Source: Micromonospora echinaurantiaca (lineage in GTDB: Bacteria; Actinomycetota; Actinomycetes; Mycobacteriales; Micromonosporaceae). Taken from it: DNA of 64,000 nt. The stretch spans positions 1 to 64,000 of the forward strand of contig NZ_LT607750.1 in the NCBI RefSeq assembly GCF_900090235.1. Reading direction: 5' to 3'. Made by a program: the position numbers and the translations under genes. Shown in pieces: positions 45,167-53,658 of this stretch. Positions within the stretch are counted from its first letter, which is position 1; each line of letters opens with the position of its first letter. The notes beneath the pieces were generated by a model that was given only the letters and a program-made list of their open reading frames with translations, had not been told where the DNA came from and made no database searches.

Positions 45167-45770
45167 CCCCGCCGGGGCGAGCCGCAGCCGGGAGATCATC
45201 TCCGCGAAGATCGTGGTCGCGGGCGGCTTCGGCGTGGGCAAGACGACCCTGGTCGGCGCGATCTCCGAGATCACTCCGCTGACCACCGAGGCGGTGATGA
45301 CCGCGGCCGGCGTCGGCATCGACGACCCGTCGAAGGTGCCCGGCAAGGAGACCACCACGGTCGCCATGGACTTCGGCCGGATCACCATGGCCCAGGACCT
45401 GATCCTCTACCTCTTCGGCACGCCGGGCCAGACCCGCTTCTGGTTCATGTGGGACGAGATCATCCGGGGTGCGGTGGGCGCCGCCGTGCTGGTGGACACC
45501 CGCCGGATCACCGACGCCTTCGCGCCGCTGGACTACTTCGAGAACCGCAAGCTGCCGTACGTGGTGGCGCTCAACCGGTTCGACGGCGCTCCCGAGTACG
45601 AGCTGGGCGAAATCCGCGAGGCGCTGGCGATTCCGGCGGACGTGCCGCTGGTGATGTGCGACGCCCGGCGGCGCGAGTCGGTGAAGCAGGTGCTGGTCAC
45701 CGTCGTCGAGCACGCCATGCTGCGGCTGCAGGCCGAGCACGGCCGGGGCTTCCCGACCCCGGTCGGCTGA
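45147..45770 (+). CDS. cvnD: Conservon Ras-like GTPase (CvnD)
   Basis: A 207-residue small GTPase. P-loop VAGGFGVGKTTLVGAISE, the G3 region LFGTPGQTRFWFMWDEI and G4-like ALNRFDGAPEY. In this family G3 lacks the usual Asp and has FGTPGQ, as here. It is the output of the conservon. GTG 45147 overlaps cvnC. Only 12 bases separate it from the convergent HemD-like gene and I see no terminator between them. Confidence 0.93.
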   Translation: MDFANYDPAGASRSREIISAKIVVAGGFGVGKTTLVGAISEITPLTTEAVMTAAGVGIDDPSKVPGKETTTVAMDFGRITMAQDLILYLFGTPGQTRFWFMWDEIIRGAVGAAVLVDTRRITDAFAPLDYFENRKLPYVVALNRFDGAPEYELGEIREALAIPADVPLVMCDARRRESVKQVLVTVVEHAMLRLQAEHGRGFPTPVG

Positions 45771-45782
45771 CCCGGCGGGAGG

Positions 45783-46871
45783 TCAGTCGACGCGGAGCCG
45801 GTAGCCGCGCTTGACGACGGTCTGCACGACGCGGGGAGCGCGCAGGCCGGCACGGAGCCGGGCGACCGCCATCTCCACGGCGTGCTCGTCCGCGCCGCGG
45901 GGCAGCGTCCGCAGCAGCGCGGTACGGGACAGCACCCGGCCGGGGGAGTGGGCCAGCGCCCGCAGCACCGCCATCGGCGCGGGCGCCAGCGGGCGCAGCT
46001 CGCCGTCGACCACGGCGGCGTGCCCGCGCAGCGTGAGCAGGTGACCGGCCACCTTCAGGCTGACCGTCCGGCGCGGCAACTCGTCGACGATGGTCCGCAC
46101 CAGTGCGCCCAGCCGGGCCCGGTTGGGCGCGCTCACCGGCACCCCGCGACGCAGCAGCGGCTCCGCGGTCACCGACCCGACGCAACTGGCCAGCACGTCG
46201 CCGCGGAACGCCGCCAGCACCGCGTCGGTGCGGTCGCCGGCGGCGCGCAGCAGCGCCTCCACCGCCGGGGCCGAGGTGAAGGTGACCGCGTCGACCAGCC
46301 GCGCGGCGACCAGGTCGATCAGTCGGTGCAGCGGGGCGGGGTCGGTCGGCGGCGCCCACCGGTAGACCGGCACCTCGATCACCGTCGCCCCGGCCGCCTC
46401 CAGCGCCAGGGTGCACTCCGGCTGCCGCTCGCCGTGCAGCTGCATGGCGATCACCTGCCCGGCCACGCCGCGCCGGCGCAGGTGGTCGACCACCTCGTCG
46501 CAGCTCTCCGAGGCCGGTGACCACTGGTCGTGCAGGCCGGCGGCGCGGATCGCCCCGCGCGCCTTCGGCCCCCGGGCTACCACGTACGCCTCGGCGAGCA
46601 CCGACCGCAGCGGCTCGGCCAGCCCCCAGCCCTCGGCCGCCTCCAGCCAGCCGCGCATCCCGATGCCGGTGTTCGCCATCACGATGTCCGGCGGCCGGTC
46701 CAGGCAGGCCCGGGTGGCCTCGCGCAGTTCGGTGTCGTCGGCTAGCGGCACGATCCGCAGGGCGGGGGCGAGCACCACCCGGGCGCCCCGCCGTTGCAGC
46801 AGCGCGGCGAGTTCGTCCCGCCGCCGGTCGGCGGTCACCCCGATGGTGAAGCCGGCCAGTTCGTCGCGCAT
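45783..46871 (-). CDS. Uroporphyrinogen-III synthase-like protein fused to a winged-helix DNA-binding domain
   Basis: A 362-residue two-domain protein. Residues 1-255 are HemD-like (LAGFTIGVTADRRRDELAAL, VDAVTFTSAPAVEALLRAAG). Residues about 270-362 are an OmpR-type winged helix (MAVLRALAHSPGRVLSRTAL, HAVEMAVARLRAGL, VVKRGYRLRVD). Such fusions occur beside actinobacterial nitrite-reductase genes, where they may act as regulators or make uroporphyrinogen III for siroheme. Which role dominates is unknown. ATG 46871 overlaps the nirD stop (TGATG); GTG 46874 is the alternative. It is last in the nitrate operon. Confidence 0.88.
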   Translation of the reverse strand: MRDELAGFTIGVTADRRRDELAALLQRRGARVVLAPALRIVPLADDTELREATRACLDRPPDIVMANTGIGMRGWLEAAEGWGLAEPLRSVLAEAYVVARGPKARGAIRAAGLHDQWSPASESCDEVVDHLRRRGVAGQVIAMQLHGERQPECTLALEAAGATVIEVPVYRWAPPTDPAPLHRLIDLVAARLVDAVTFTSAPAVEALLRAAGDRTDAVLAAFRGDVLASCVGSVTAEPLLRRGVPVSAPNRARLGALVRTIVDELPRRTVSLKVAGHLLTLRGHAAVVDGELRPLAPAPMAVLRALAHSPGRVLSRTALLRTLPRGADEHAVEMAVARLRAGLRAPRVVQTVVKRGYRLRVD

Positions 46872-47254
46872 CACCCCTCCTGTCGCAGCCGCACCTCGAC
46901 CACTCCGGCGCGGCAGCGCACGTCGTGCCGGGCCACGGACACCCCCGGCAGGTCGAGGCAGGCCCCCGTACGCAGGTCGTACGCCTGCTTGTGCAGCGGC
47001 GAGGCGACGGTGGGCACCCCGCCCCGGCTGCCCACGATCCCCCGCGACAGCACGTACGCCCCGCCGACCGGATCGAGGTTGTCGAGGGCGAACAGTTCGC
47101 CGGCGGTGCGGAAGAGCGCCACCTGTACGCCGTCGACCAGGGCCGCGACGCCCCGGTCGGGCTCCAGCCGGTCGAGCGGGCAGACCGGGGTCCAGGCGCG
47201 GGTCGCGGCGGTCGGCAGCGGGGCGGTGCTGGTCATCGTGGTCATCGTGGTCAT
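46871..47254 (-). CDS. nirD: Nitrite reductase small subunit NirD, lacking Rieske cysteines
   Basis: A 127-residue Rieske-fold protein (AWTPVCPLDRLEPDRGVAAL, VALFRTAGELFALDNLDPVG, SPLHKQAYDLRTGACLDLPG). As in other NirD proteins the [2Fe-2S] ligands are not all present, so its role is structural or regulatory for NirB. The start region is three tandem copies of ATGACCACG-like 9-mers, offering ATG at 47254, 47245 and 47236; the first has GGAGGT at the best spacing. It lies between nirB and the HemD-like gene. Confidence 0.92.
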   Translation of the reverse strand: MTTMTTMTSTAPLPTAATRAWTPVCPLDRLEPDRGVAALVDGVQVALFRTAGELFALDNLDPVGGAYVLSRGIVGSRGGVPTVASPLHKQAYDLRTGACLDLPGVSVARHDVRCRAGVVEVRLRQEG

Positions 47255-47288
47255 CGCGGTACCTCCGGAGGTCCGGGCGTGGTGGGGG

Positions 47289-49808
47289 TCATCGCCGCAC
47301 CCGCGGCATCCCGAGCGTGACCGGCTGCCGACCCTCGGCGGCCGGCGCGCCCCCCGCCGGGACCGGCTGGCCCCGTTCGAGCGCGAAGGTGATCGACGGG
47401 TCGGGCACCTCGGGGGCGTTCACGAAGGAGGTGAACCGGCGCAGCCGGTCCGGGTCGTCGAGCACGTCGCGCCACTCGTCCGAGTAGGACTCGACGTGCC
47501 GGGCCATCGCCGCGTCCAGTTCGGCGCAGAGGCCGAGTGAGTCGTCCACGATCACCGACCGCAGGTGGTCCAGGCCGCCGTCCATCGCCTCGATCCAGGC
47601 GGCGGTGCGTTGCAGCCGGTCGGCGGTGCGGATGTAGTACATCAGGAACCGGTCGATCAGCGTGGTCAGCGCCTCGGTGGACAGGTCGGTGGCGAACAGG
47701 TCGGCGTGCCGGGGCCGGAAGCCCCCGTTGCCGCCGACGTAGAGGTTCCAGCCGGTCTCGGTGGCGATGATGCCGAAGTCCTTGCTGCGGGCCTCGGCGC
47801 ACTCCCGGGCGCAGCCGGAGACCGCTGACTTGATCTTGTGTGGGGCGCGCAGTCCGCGGTAGCGCAGCTCCAGCGCGATGGCCAGCCCGACCGAGTCCTG
47901 CACCCCGTACCGGCACCAGGTGGAGCCGACGCAGGACTTCACCGTGCGCAGCGCCTTGCCGTACGCGTGGCCGGACTCGAAGCCGGCGTCCACCAACCGC
48001 CGCCAGATCCGCGGCAGCTGCTCGACCCGGGCGCCGAACAGGTCGATCCGCTGCCCGCCGGTGATCTTCGTGTAGAGCTGGAAGTCCCGGGCCACCTCGC
48101 CGATCACGATGAGCTTCTCCGGGGTGATCTCGCCGCCGGGGATCCGCGGCACCACCGAGTAGCTGCCGTCGCGCTGCAGGTTGGCCAGGAAGTGGTCGTT
48201 GGTGTCCTGCAACGACGCCTGCTCGCCGTCGAGCACGTGCCCGCTGCCGAGCGAGGCGAGGATCGAGGCGACCACCGGCTTGCAGATGTCGCAGCCGCGA
48301 CCCCGGCCGTGCTCGGCGACCAACCGGGAGAAGGTGCGGATGCCCCGCACCCGGACGATGTCGAACAGCTCCTGCCGGCTGGCGTCGAAGTGCTCGCAGA
48401 GCGCCGTCGACTGCCGGACCCCGGCCGCGTCCAGCAGTTGCTTGAGCATCGGCACGCAGGAGCCGCAGCTGGTGCCGGCCCGGGTGCACGCCTTCAGCGC
48501 CGGCACGTCCGCGCAGCCGCCGGCGATCGCGCCGTCGATGTCGGCGCGGGTCACCGCGTTGCACGAGCAGACCTGGGCGGTGGCGGGCAGCGTGCCGGCC
48601 CCCGCGCCCGCCGAACCCTCGGGGGCGAGCAGCGCCAGCGGGGGAGCGGGCAGCGGCCCGCCGACGCTGGCCCGCAGCGTCGGGTAGGCGCTCGCGTCGC
48701 CGACCAGCACCCCGCCGAGCAGCGTCTGCGCGTCGTCGGAGAGGACCAGCTTGGCGTAGACCCGGGTGGCCGGGTCGGTGAACGTGACGTCCAGGCAGCC
48801 GGGGGTGGCGCCGTGTGCGTCGCCGAACGAGGCCACGTCCACGCCGAGCAGCTTCAGCTTGGTGGCGGTGTCCGCGCCGGGGAAGGTGGCCGCGCCACCG
48901 ACCAGCCGGTCGGCCACCACCTCGGCCATCGCGTAGCCGGGGGCGACCAGGCCGTGGCAGGTGCCGTCGACGGCGGCGCACTCGCCGACCGCCCAGATTC
49001 GCTCGTCGGCCGTCCGGCAGGTGCCGTCGACCAGCACTCCGCCGCGCGGGCCGAGCGGCAGGCCGGCCGCCCGGGCCAGCTCGTCGCGGGGGCGGATGCC
49101 GGCCGCCACCACCACCAGGTCGGCGTCGACCGTGCCGCCGTCGGCCAGCTCCAGGCCGGCGGCGGTGCCGTCCGGGCCGGACCGGATCGCGGTGGTGGCG
49201 GTACCGAGGTGGGTGGCCACGCCCAGCTCGTCGACGTAGCGGCGGAGCATCGCCCCGCCGGCCGTGTCGACCTGCACCGGCATCAGCCGGGGCGCGAACT
49301 CGACCACGCTGGTGGCCAGGCCGAGCAGGCGCAGCGCGTTCGCCGCCTCCAGCCCGAGCAGGCCACCGCCGATCACCGCGCCGGTGTGCCGGCCGCGGGC
49401 GTGCTCCCGGATCGCCGCCAGGTCGTCCAGGGTGCGGTAGACGAAGACCCCGGGCAGGGTCGCGCCGTCGACCGGCGGCACGAAGGCGGACGAGCCGGTG
49501 GCCAGCACCAGCGCGTCGTACGGGTACTCGCCGGATGCCGTGGTCACCACCCGCCGGTCCCGGTCGATCGCGGTGGCCGGCTCGCCGAGCCGCAGCTCGA
49601 CCCCGGGATGCGGGGTGTGCAGGTCCAGTTCGTCGGCGCTCACCCCGTCGAAGAACGCCGAGAGCCGCACCCGGTCGTACGCCGGGCGGCGCTCCTCGGC
49701 GAGCACCGTCACCCGCCACCGGCCCTGCGGGTCCCGGGCCCGCAGCGCGTCGACGAAGCGCTGCCCGACCATGCCGTTGCCGACGACCACCAGCCTGCCG
49801 GCGCTCAC
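47289..49808 (-). CDS. nirB: NADH-dependent assimilatory nitrite reductase, large subunit
   Basis: An 839-residue enzyme that reduces nitrite to ammonium with six electrons. FAD/NAD domains lie at residues 1-320 (VVVGNGMVGQRFVDALRARD, VIGGGLLGLEAANALRLLG). A BFD-type [2Fe-2S] domain lies at about 410-460 (VCSCNAVTRADI, CTRAGTSCGSC). Siroheme/[4Fe-4S] domains follow, with CVGSTWC (C-x5-C) near 627-633 and SGCARECAEA (C-x3-C) near 667-671. GTG 49808 overlaps the upstream micro-ORF stop (GTGA). nirD follows after 34 bases. Confidence 0.96.
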   Translation of the reverse strand: MSAGRLVVVGNGMVGQRFVDALRARDPQGRWRVTVLAEERRPAYDRVRLSAFFDGVSADELDLHTPHPGVELRLGEPATAIDRDRRVVTTASGEYPYDALVLATGSSAFVPPVDGATLPGVFVYRTLDDLAAIREHARGRHTGAVIGGGLLGLEAANALRLLGLATSVVEFAPRLMPVQVDTAGGAMLRRYVDELGVATHLGTATTAIRSGPDGTAAGLELADGGTVDADLVVVAAGIRPRDELARAAGLPLGPRGGVLVDGTCRTADERIWAVGECAAVDGTCHGLVAPGYAMAEVVADRLVGGAATFPGADTATKLKLLGVDVASFGDAHGATPGCLDVTFTDPATRVYAKLVLSDDAQTLLGGVLVGDASAYPTLRASVGGPLPAPPLALLAPEGSAGAGAGTLPATAQVCSCNAVTRADIDGAIAGGCADVPALKACTRAGTSCGSCVPMLKQLLDAAGVRQSTALCEHFDASRQELFDIVRVRGIRTFSRLVAEHGRGRGCDICKPVVASILASLGSGHVLDGEQASLQDTNDHFLANLQRDGSYSVVPRIPGGEITPEKLIVIGEVARDFQLYTKITGGQRIDLFGARVEQLPRIWRRLVDAGFESGHAYGKALRTVKSCVGSTWCRYGVQDSVGLAIALELRYRGLRAPHKIKSAVSGCARECAEARSKDFGIIATETGWNLYVGGNGGFRPRHADLFATDLSTEALTTLIDRFLMYYIRTADRLQRTAAWIEAMDGGLDHLRSVIVDDSLGLCAELDAAMARHVESYSDEWRDVLDDPDRLRRFTSFVNAPEVPDPSITFALERGQPVPAGGAPAAEGRQPVTLGMPRVRR

Positions 49809-49858
49809 CACGGGCCCGCCGTGCCCGGCTCGCTGGTCCGCCCGCTCGGCTCGCTCAT
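49805..49858 (-). CDS. 17-residue micro-ORF, short copy C of the dispersed element
   Basis: An 18-codon frame (MSEPSGRTSEPGTAGPW) fills the space between the nasB-like gene and nirB exactly. Its ATG overlaps the stop of the upstream gene and its TGA overlaps the nirB GTG. The first three codons and the AGCGAG repeats match copies A and B; the rest is diverged and 30 bases shorter. A CGGGC/GCCCG inverted repeat lies near the 3' end. Whether it is related by descent is less certain than for A and B. Confidence 0.35.
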   Translation of the reverse strand: MSEPSGRTSEPGTAGPW

Positions 49859-51291
49859 CGCGCCACCTCCACTGAATCCACTTCGGAGAGCCAGTCGACG
49901 ATGCCGGCGACCGCGTCCCGGCAGCCGCCGCAGCCGGTGCCGGCCCGGGTGGCCGCCACCACCGCGTCGACCGTCCGGGCGCCGGAGCGCCAGCAGCCCA
50001 CCAGCGCGCCCTTGCTGACGTTGTTGCACTGGCACACGGTCGCCGCGTCCGGCATCAGGGCTGGCGACGCGGCCGGCGACGCGGGTGCGCCGAGGGCCCG
50101 GCCGAGCAGCAGGGACCGGCGGTCGGCCGGCACCGGCTGACCCCGGTCGAAGAGCTGGATCACGGTGCCGACCGCCGGGTTGTCGCCGAGCAGGATCGCG
50201 CCGGTCAGCCGCTCGTCGCGGATCCGCAGCCGGGCGTACGTGCCGCGGACCGGGTCGGCGAAGGTCAGTTCCTCGCCGGCCTCGCCGCCCTCCGGCTCGC
50301 CCATCGCGGCCAGGTCGATGCCGGCGGCCTTGAGCCGGGTCACCACCGGCCGGGGCCGGTAGCGGGCCAGCGGGTCCTCCCCGGTGAGCACCTGCGCCAC
50401 CACCCGGGCCTGCGCCCAGGCCGGCGCGACCAGCCCGGTCAGGGTGCCGTCGTGCTGGGCGCAGTCGCCGATCGCGGAGATCCGCCGGTCGCTGGTACGC
50501 AGCCGGTCGTCCACCAGCACGCCCCGCTCCACGGCCAGCCCGGCCGCCGCGGCGAGCGCCGTGTCGGGGCGTACGCCGCAGGAGAGCACCAGCAGGTCGG
50601 CGGTGAGCGTCCGGCCGTCGGCCAGCGTCAGGGTGACCCCGTCGGCGTCCGCCGCCAGCCCGGTGGCCGCCACCGCGAGGTGGGTGGTCACGCCGAGGCC
50701 GGCGAGCGTGTCGGCGAGCACCGCCGCACCGGCCGGGTCGAGCTGCCGCTCCATCAGGTACGGCACCGGGTGCACCACGCCGACGTCGAGCCCCCGGGCG
50801 GCGAGCCCGCGGGCCGCCTCCAGGCCGAGCAGCCCGCCGCCGAGCACCAGGGCGCTCCGCGCACCGCGGGCCACGGCGAGGATCCGCCGGCAGTCGTCCA
50901 GGGTGCGGAACGCCGCGACCCGCGGGGGCAGCCGGTCGCCGTCCAGCCCGGGCAGCGGCGGCACGATGGCCCGGCTGCCGGTGGCCAGCACCAGGTGGTC
51001 GTAGCCGATCCGGTCGCCGTCGGCGGTGCGTACGGCGCGTGCGTCCCGGTCGATGGCGGTCACCGCCACCCCGGTCCGCAGGTCGACGCCCTGACCGGCG
51101 ACCTCGGCCAGCTCCACGTCCGGCTCGCCGACCTTCCCGGCGAGCAGGGTGGACAGCATGATCCGGTTGTACGCCCGGTGCGGCTCCGCGCCGAGCACGG
51201 TGACCTTGCGGTCCCCGCCCCGGGCGTGCAGCTCGCTGGCGAGCCGTGCGCCGGCCATCCCGTTGCCGACGATCAAGATGTGCTCGCTCAT
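49855..51291 (-). CDS. NirB-like FAD/NAD flavoprotein with BFD domain (NasB-like electron-transfer subunit)
   Basis: A 478-residue protein related to the N-terminal half of NirB: LIVGNGMAGARLASELHARG, LVLGGGLLGLEAARGLAARG, AIGDCAQHDGTLTGLVAP, and a C-terminal BFD-type [2Fe-2S] domain (VCQCNNVSKGALVGC, TRAGTGCGGC). It has no siroheme domain. Between nasA and nirB, this matches the NADH:nitrate reductase electron-transfer subunit (NasB of Bacillus). It starts ATG 51291, overlapping micro-ORF B, and ends overlapping micro-ORF C. Confidence 0.88.
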   Translation of the reverse strand: MSEHILIVGNGMAGARLASELHARGGDRKVTVLGAEPHRAYNRIMLSTLLAGKVGEPDVELAEVAGQGVDLRTGVAVTAIDRDARAVRTADGDRIGYDHLVLATGSRAIVPPLPGLDGDRLPPRVAAFRTLDDCRRILAVARGARSALVLGGGLLGLEAARGLAARGLDVGVVHPVPYLMERQLDPAGAAVLADTLAGLGVTTHLAVAATGLAADADGVTLTLADGRTLTADLLVLSCGVRPDTALAAAAGLAVERGVLVDDRLRTSDRRISAIGDCAQHDGTLTGLVAPAWAQARVVAQVLTGEDPLARYRPRPVVTRLKAAGIDLAAMGEPEGGEAGEELTFADPVRGTYARLRIRDERLTGAILLGDNPAVGTVIQLFDRGQPVPADRRSLLLGRALGAPASPAASPALMPDAATVCQCNNVSKGALVGCWRSGARTVDAVVAATRAGTGCGGCRDAVAGIVDWLSEVDSVEVAR

Positions 51292-51371
51292 GCCGGCACT
51301 CCGCTGCGCTGCGTGCCGTCATGAGACACCCGCGCGCTGAGCCCGATGATTCGCTCGCTGCGCTCGCTCAT
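51288..51371 (-). CDS. 27-residue micro-ORF, copy B of the dispersed element
   Basis: A 28-codon frame (MSERSERIIGLSARVS, then DGTQR and VPA) fills the space between nasA and the nasB-like gene exactly, with ATGA overlaps at both ends. It has the same length as copy A at 36086-36169. CGGCAC/GTGCCG forms a 6-bp stem just before the downstream ATG. The start of the downstream gene also reads MSE, so the first bases of the element and of that gene are alike. Confidence 0.5.
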   Translation of the reverse strand: MSERSERIIGLSARVSHDGTQRSGVPA

Positions 51372-53512
51372 GGCTCCACCACCCTTTCCACCCGGACGGC
51401 GCAGATCTTGAATTCCGGCATCCCGGAGACCGGGTCCACCGCGTCGTTGGTGACCGAGTTGGCCCGCCCGGCGCCGCCCCAGTGGAACGGGGCGAAGACG
51501 GTGTCCGGGCGGATGCCCGGGCTGAGCCGGGCCGGCGCCCGCAGCTCGCCCCGGCGGGAGACCACCCGGACCGGCTCGCCGTCGGCCACCCCGAGCCGGT
51601 CGGCCAGGTCGGGGTGCAGCTCGACGAAGGCGCTCGGGGCGGCCCGGCGCAGCGCCGCCACCCGCCGGGTCTGGGTGCCGGACTGGTACTGGGCGAGCAC
51701 CCGGCCGGTGGTGAAGTGCAGCGGGTACTCGGGGCAGACCTCCTCGGCCGCCGGCCGGTGCTCGACCGGGTGGAACCGCGCCCGCCCGTCCGGGGTGGCG
51801 AAGCGGTCGGCGAAGAAGCGGGGGGTGTCCGGGCCGTCCTCGTCCGGGCAGGGCCACCAGACCCCGTCGGCGGCGTCGATCCGCTCCCAGCTCACCCCGG
51901 CGTAGTCGGCGGGGCCGCCGGCCGAGGCCCGGCGAAGCTCGGCGAAGACGGTCCGCGGGTCGGTCGGGAAGCGGTCCGTCGCCTCGTTCCCGCCGTCGTC
52001 GCCGGGGGCGGCGAGCCGGGCCGCGAGCTCGGCCAGCACGGCCAGGTCGGTGCGGACGCCCGGAGGCGGTTCGCGCAGCGCCCGGCGACGCAGCACCCGA
52101 CCCTCCAGGTTGGTCATGGTGCCGTCCTCCTCGGCCCACTGGGCAGTGGGCAGCACCACGTCGGCGAGGGCGGCCGTCTCGGAGAGCAGGAAGTCGGCGA
52201 CCACCAGCAGGTCGAGGTCGCGCAGCCGGCTCTCGACCTGGGCGGCGCGGGGCGCGGAGACCACCGGGTTGGAGCCGAAGACCAGCAGCGCCCTCGGTCC
52301 GGCCGGGGTGCCCAGCGAGTCCAGCAGTTGGTACGCCGGCACGCCCGGCCCGGGCAGCTCGTCGGGCGGCACCCCCCAGACCCCGGCGACGTGCTCCCGG
52401 GCGGCCGGGTCGTCGATCCGCCGGTAGCCGGGGAGCTGGTCGGCCTTCTGCCCATGTTCCCGGCCGCCCTGCCCGTTGCCCTGCCCGGTGAGGCAGCCGT
52501 AGCCGGAGCCGGGGCGGCCGGGCAGGCCGAGGGCGAGCGCCAGGTTCACGAAGCCGGTGACCGTGTCCACGCCCTTGGCGTGCTGTTCGGCGCCGCGCGC
52601 GGTGAGGATGATCGCCCGCTCGGCGGTGCCGAGCGCCCGGGCGGTCGCCTCCAGGTCGGCCACCGGCACCCCGGAGAGCGCCTCGGCGCGGGCCGGCCAC
52701 CAGCCCGCCACGCTGCGCCGCACCGCCGGGAAGCCGGTGGTGCGGGTGTCGACGTACGCCCGGTCGACCCAGCCTTCGGTGAGCGCGATGTGCAGCAGCG
52801 CGTTGGCCACCGCCAGGTCGGTGCCGGGCAGCGGTTGCAGGTGCAGGTCGGCCAGCCGGGCGGTGGCGGTGACCCGGGGGTCGACCACGATCAGCCGGCC
52901 GCCGCGTTCGCGCTGCTCGGTCAGCCAGCGCACCAGCGGGGGCATGGTCTCCGCCGGGTTCGCGCCGACCAGCAGCAGCGTGTCGGCCCGCCCGAGGTCG
53001 GCCAGCGGGAACGGCAGACCCCGGTCGACGCCGAAGGCGCGCAGCCCGGCCGCCGCCGCGGAGGACATGCAGAACCGGCCGTTGTAGTCGATGTGCCGGG
53101 TACGCAGCGCCACCCGGGCGAACTTGCCCAGCGCGTACGCCTTCTCGTTGGTGAGCCCGCCGCCGCCGAAGACGGCGACCGCGTCCGGACCGTGTCCATG
53201 CTGGACGGCGCGGATGCCGGTGACGATCCGGTCCAGCGCGGCGGCCCAGCTGGCCGGGCGCAACTCGCCGGTGGTCGGGTCGCGCAGCAGCGGGGTGGTC
53301 AGCCGCTGCGGGTGGTCGAGCAGCTCGGCGGCGGTCCAGCCCTTCTGGCAGAGGCCGCCGCGGTTGGTGGGGAACTGCCGGGGCAGCACGGTCACCCGGC
53401 CGGTCTCCTCGCGCAGCGTCATTCCGCACTGGAGGGCGCAGTACGGGCAGTGCGTGGCCACCTCCCGGGGCGCGGACCCCGGCCGAGTCGCCGACCGTGC
53501 ACCGTCTGTCAT
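51368..53512 (-). CDS. nasA: Assimilatory nitrate reductase, catalytic subunit
   Basis: A 714-residue molybdopterin oxidoreductase that reduces nitrate to nitrite. The N-terminal [4Fe-4S] motif is C22-x2-C25-x3-C29 with C55 in GGLCQKG. Molybdopterin-binding parts follow (RFCMSSAAAAGLRAFG, LLVGANPAETMPPLVRWL, VFGSNPVVSAPRAAQVESRL), and the C-terminal MopB domain begins near YPLHFTTGRVLAQYQSGTQT. There is no signal peptide, so it acts in the cytosol. It is the first gene of a five-gene operon (nasA, nasB-like, nirB, nirD, hemD-like) with micro-ORFs between the first three. A GlnR-like box lies just upstream. Confidence 0.95.
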   Translation of the reverse strand: MTDGARSATRPGSAPREVATHCPYCALQCGMTLREETGRVTVLPRQFPTNRGGLCQKGWTAAELLDHPQRLTTPLLRDPTTGELRPASWAAALDRIVTGIRAVQHGHGPDAVAVFGGGGLTNEKAYALGKFARVALRTRHIDYNGRFCMSSAAAAGLRAFGVDRGLPFPLADLGRADTLLLVGANPAETMPPLVRWLTEQRERGGRLIVVDPRVTATARLADLHLQPLPGTDLAVANALLHIALTEGWVDRAYVDTRTTGFPAVRRSVAGWWPARAEALSGVPVADLEATARALGTAERAIILTARGAEQHAKGVDTVTGFVNLALALGLPGRPGSGYGCLTGQGNGQGGREHGQKADQLPGYRRIDDPAAREHVAGVWGVPPDELPGPGVPAYQLLDSLGTPAGPRALLVFGSNPVVSAPRAAQVESRLRDLDLLVVADFLLSETAALADVVLPTAQWAEEDGTMTNLEGRVLRRRALREPPPGVRTDLAVLAELAARLAAPGDDGGNEATDRFPTDPRTVFAELRRASAGGPADYAGVSWERIDAADGVWWPCPDEDGPDTPRFFADRFATPDGRARFHPVEHRPAAEEVCPEYPLHFTTGRVLAQYQSGTQTRRVAALRRAAPSAFVELHPDLADRLGVADGEPVRVVSRRGELRAPARLSPGIRPDTVFAPFHWGGAGRANSVTNDAVDPVSGMPEFKICAVRVERVVEP

Positions 53513-53536
53513 GTCGGCAAAGCGTGCCGGGGGGCG

Positions 53537-53574
53537 GTTTCCGGCCCGGGTCCCGTTTGTTTCGGTCCTGTCAA
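53537..53574 (-). promoter_or_regulatory. Candidate GlnR box upstream of nasA
   Basis: On the minus strand, TTGAC (53574-53570), 6 bases, GAAAC (53563-53559), 6 bases, GACCC (53552-53548), 6 bases, GAAAC (53541-53537). Spacing matches the GlnR consensus gTnAC-n6-GaAAc-n6-GtnAC-n6-GAAAc exactly; three of the four elements match well and the second a-site poorly. GlnR control of nitrate and nitrite reductase genes is established in other actinobacteria. Confidence 0.6.
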
Positions 53575-53619
53575 GAGCGGCTCACACCGCACGGGAGCGA
53601 CGGGTCGGACCGCAGCGTC

Positions 53620-53625
53620 TATAAT
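53620..53625 (+). promoter_or_regulatory. TATAAT -10 element before the methyltransferase gene
   Basis: A perfect TATAAT lies 34 bases before the start codon, in an AT-rich stretch (to about 53650) that stands out here. The -35 position (about 53597-53602, GCGACG) is weak, so an activator or an alternative -35 may be needed. Confidence 0.5.
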
Positions 53626-53658
53626 GTGAGACAAGAATCTTATATTTTGGGAGGACCG

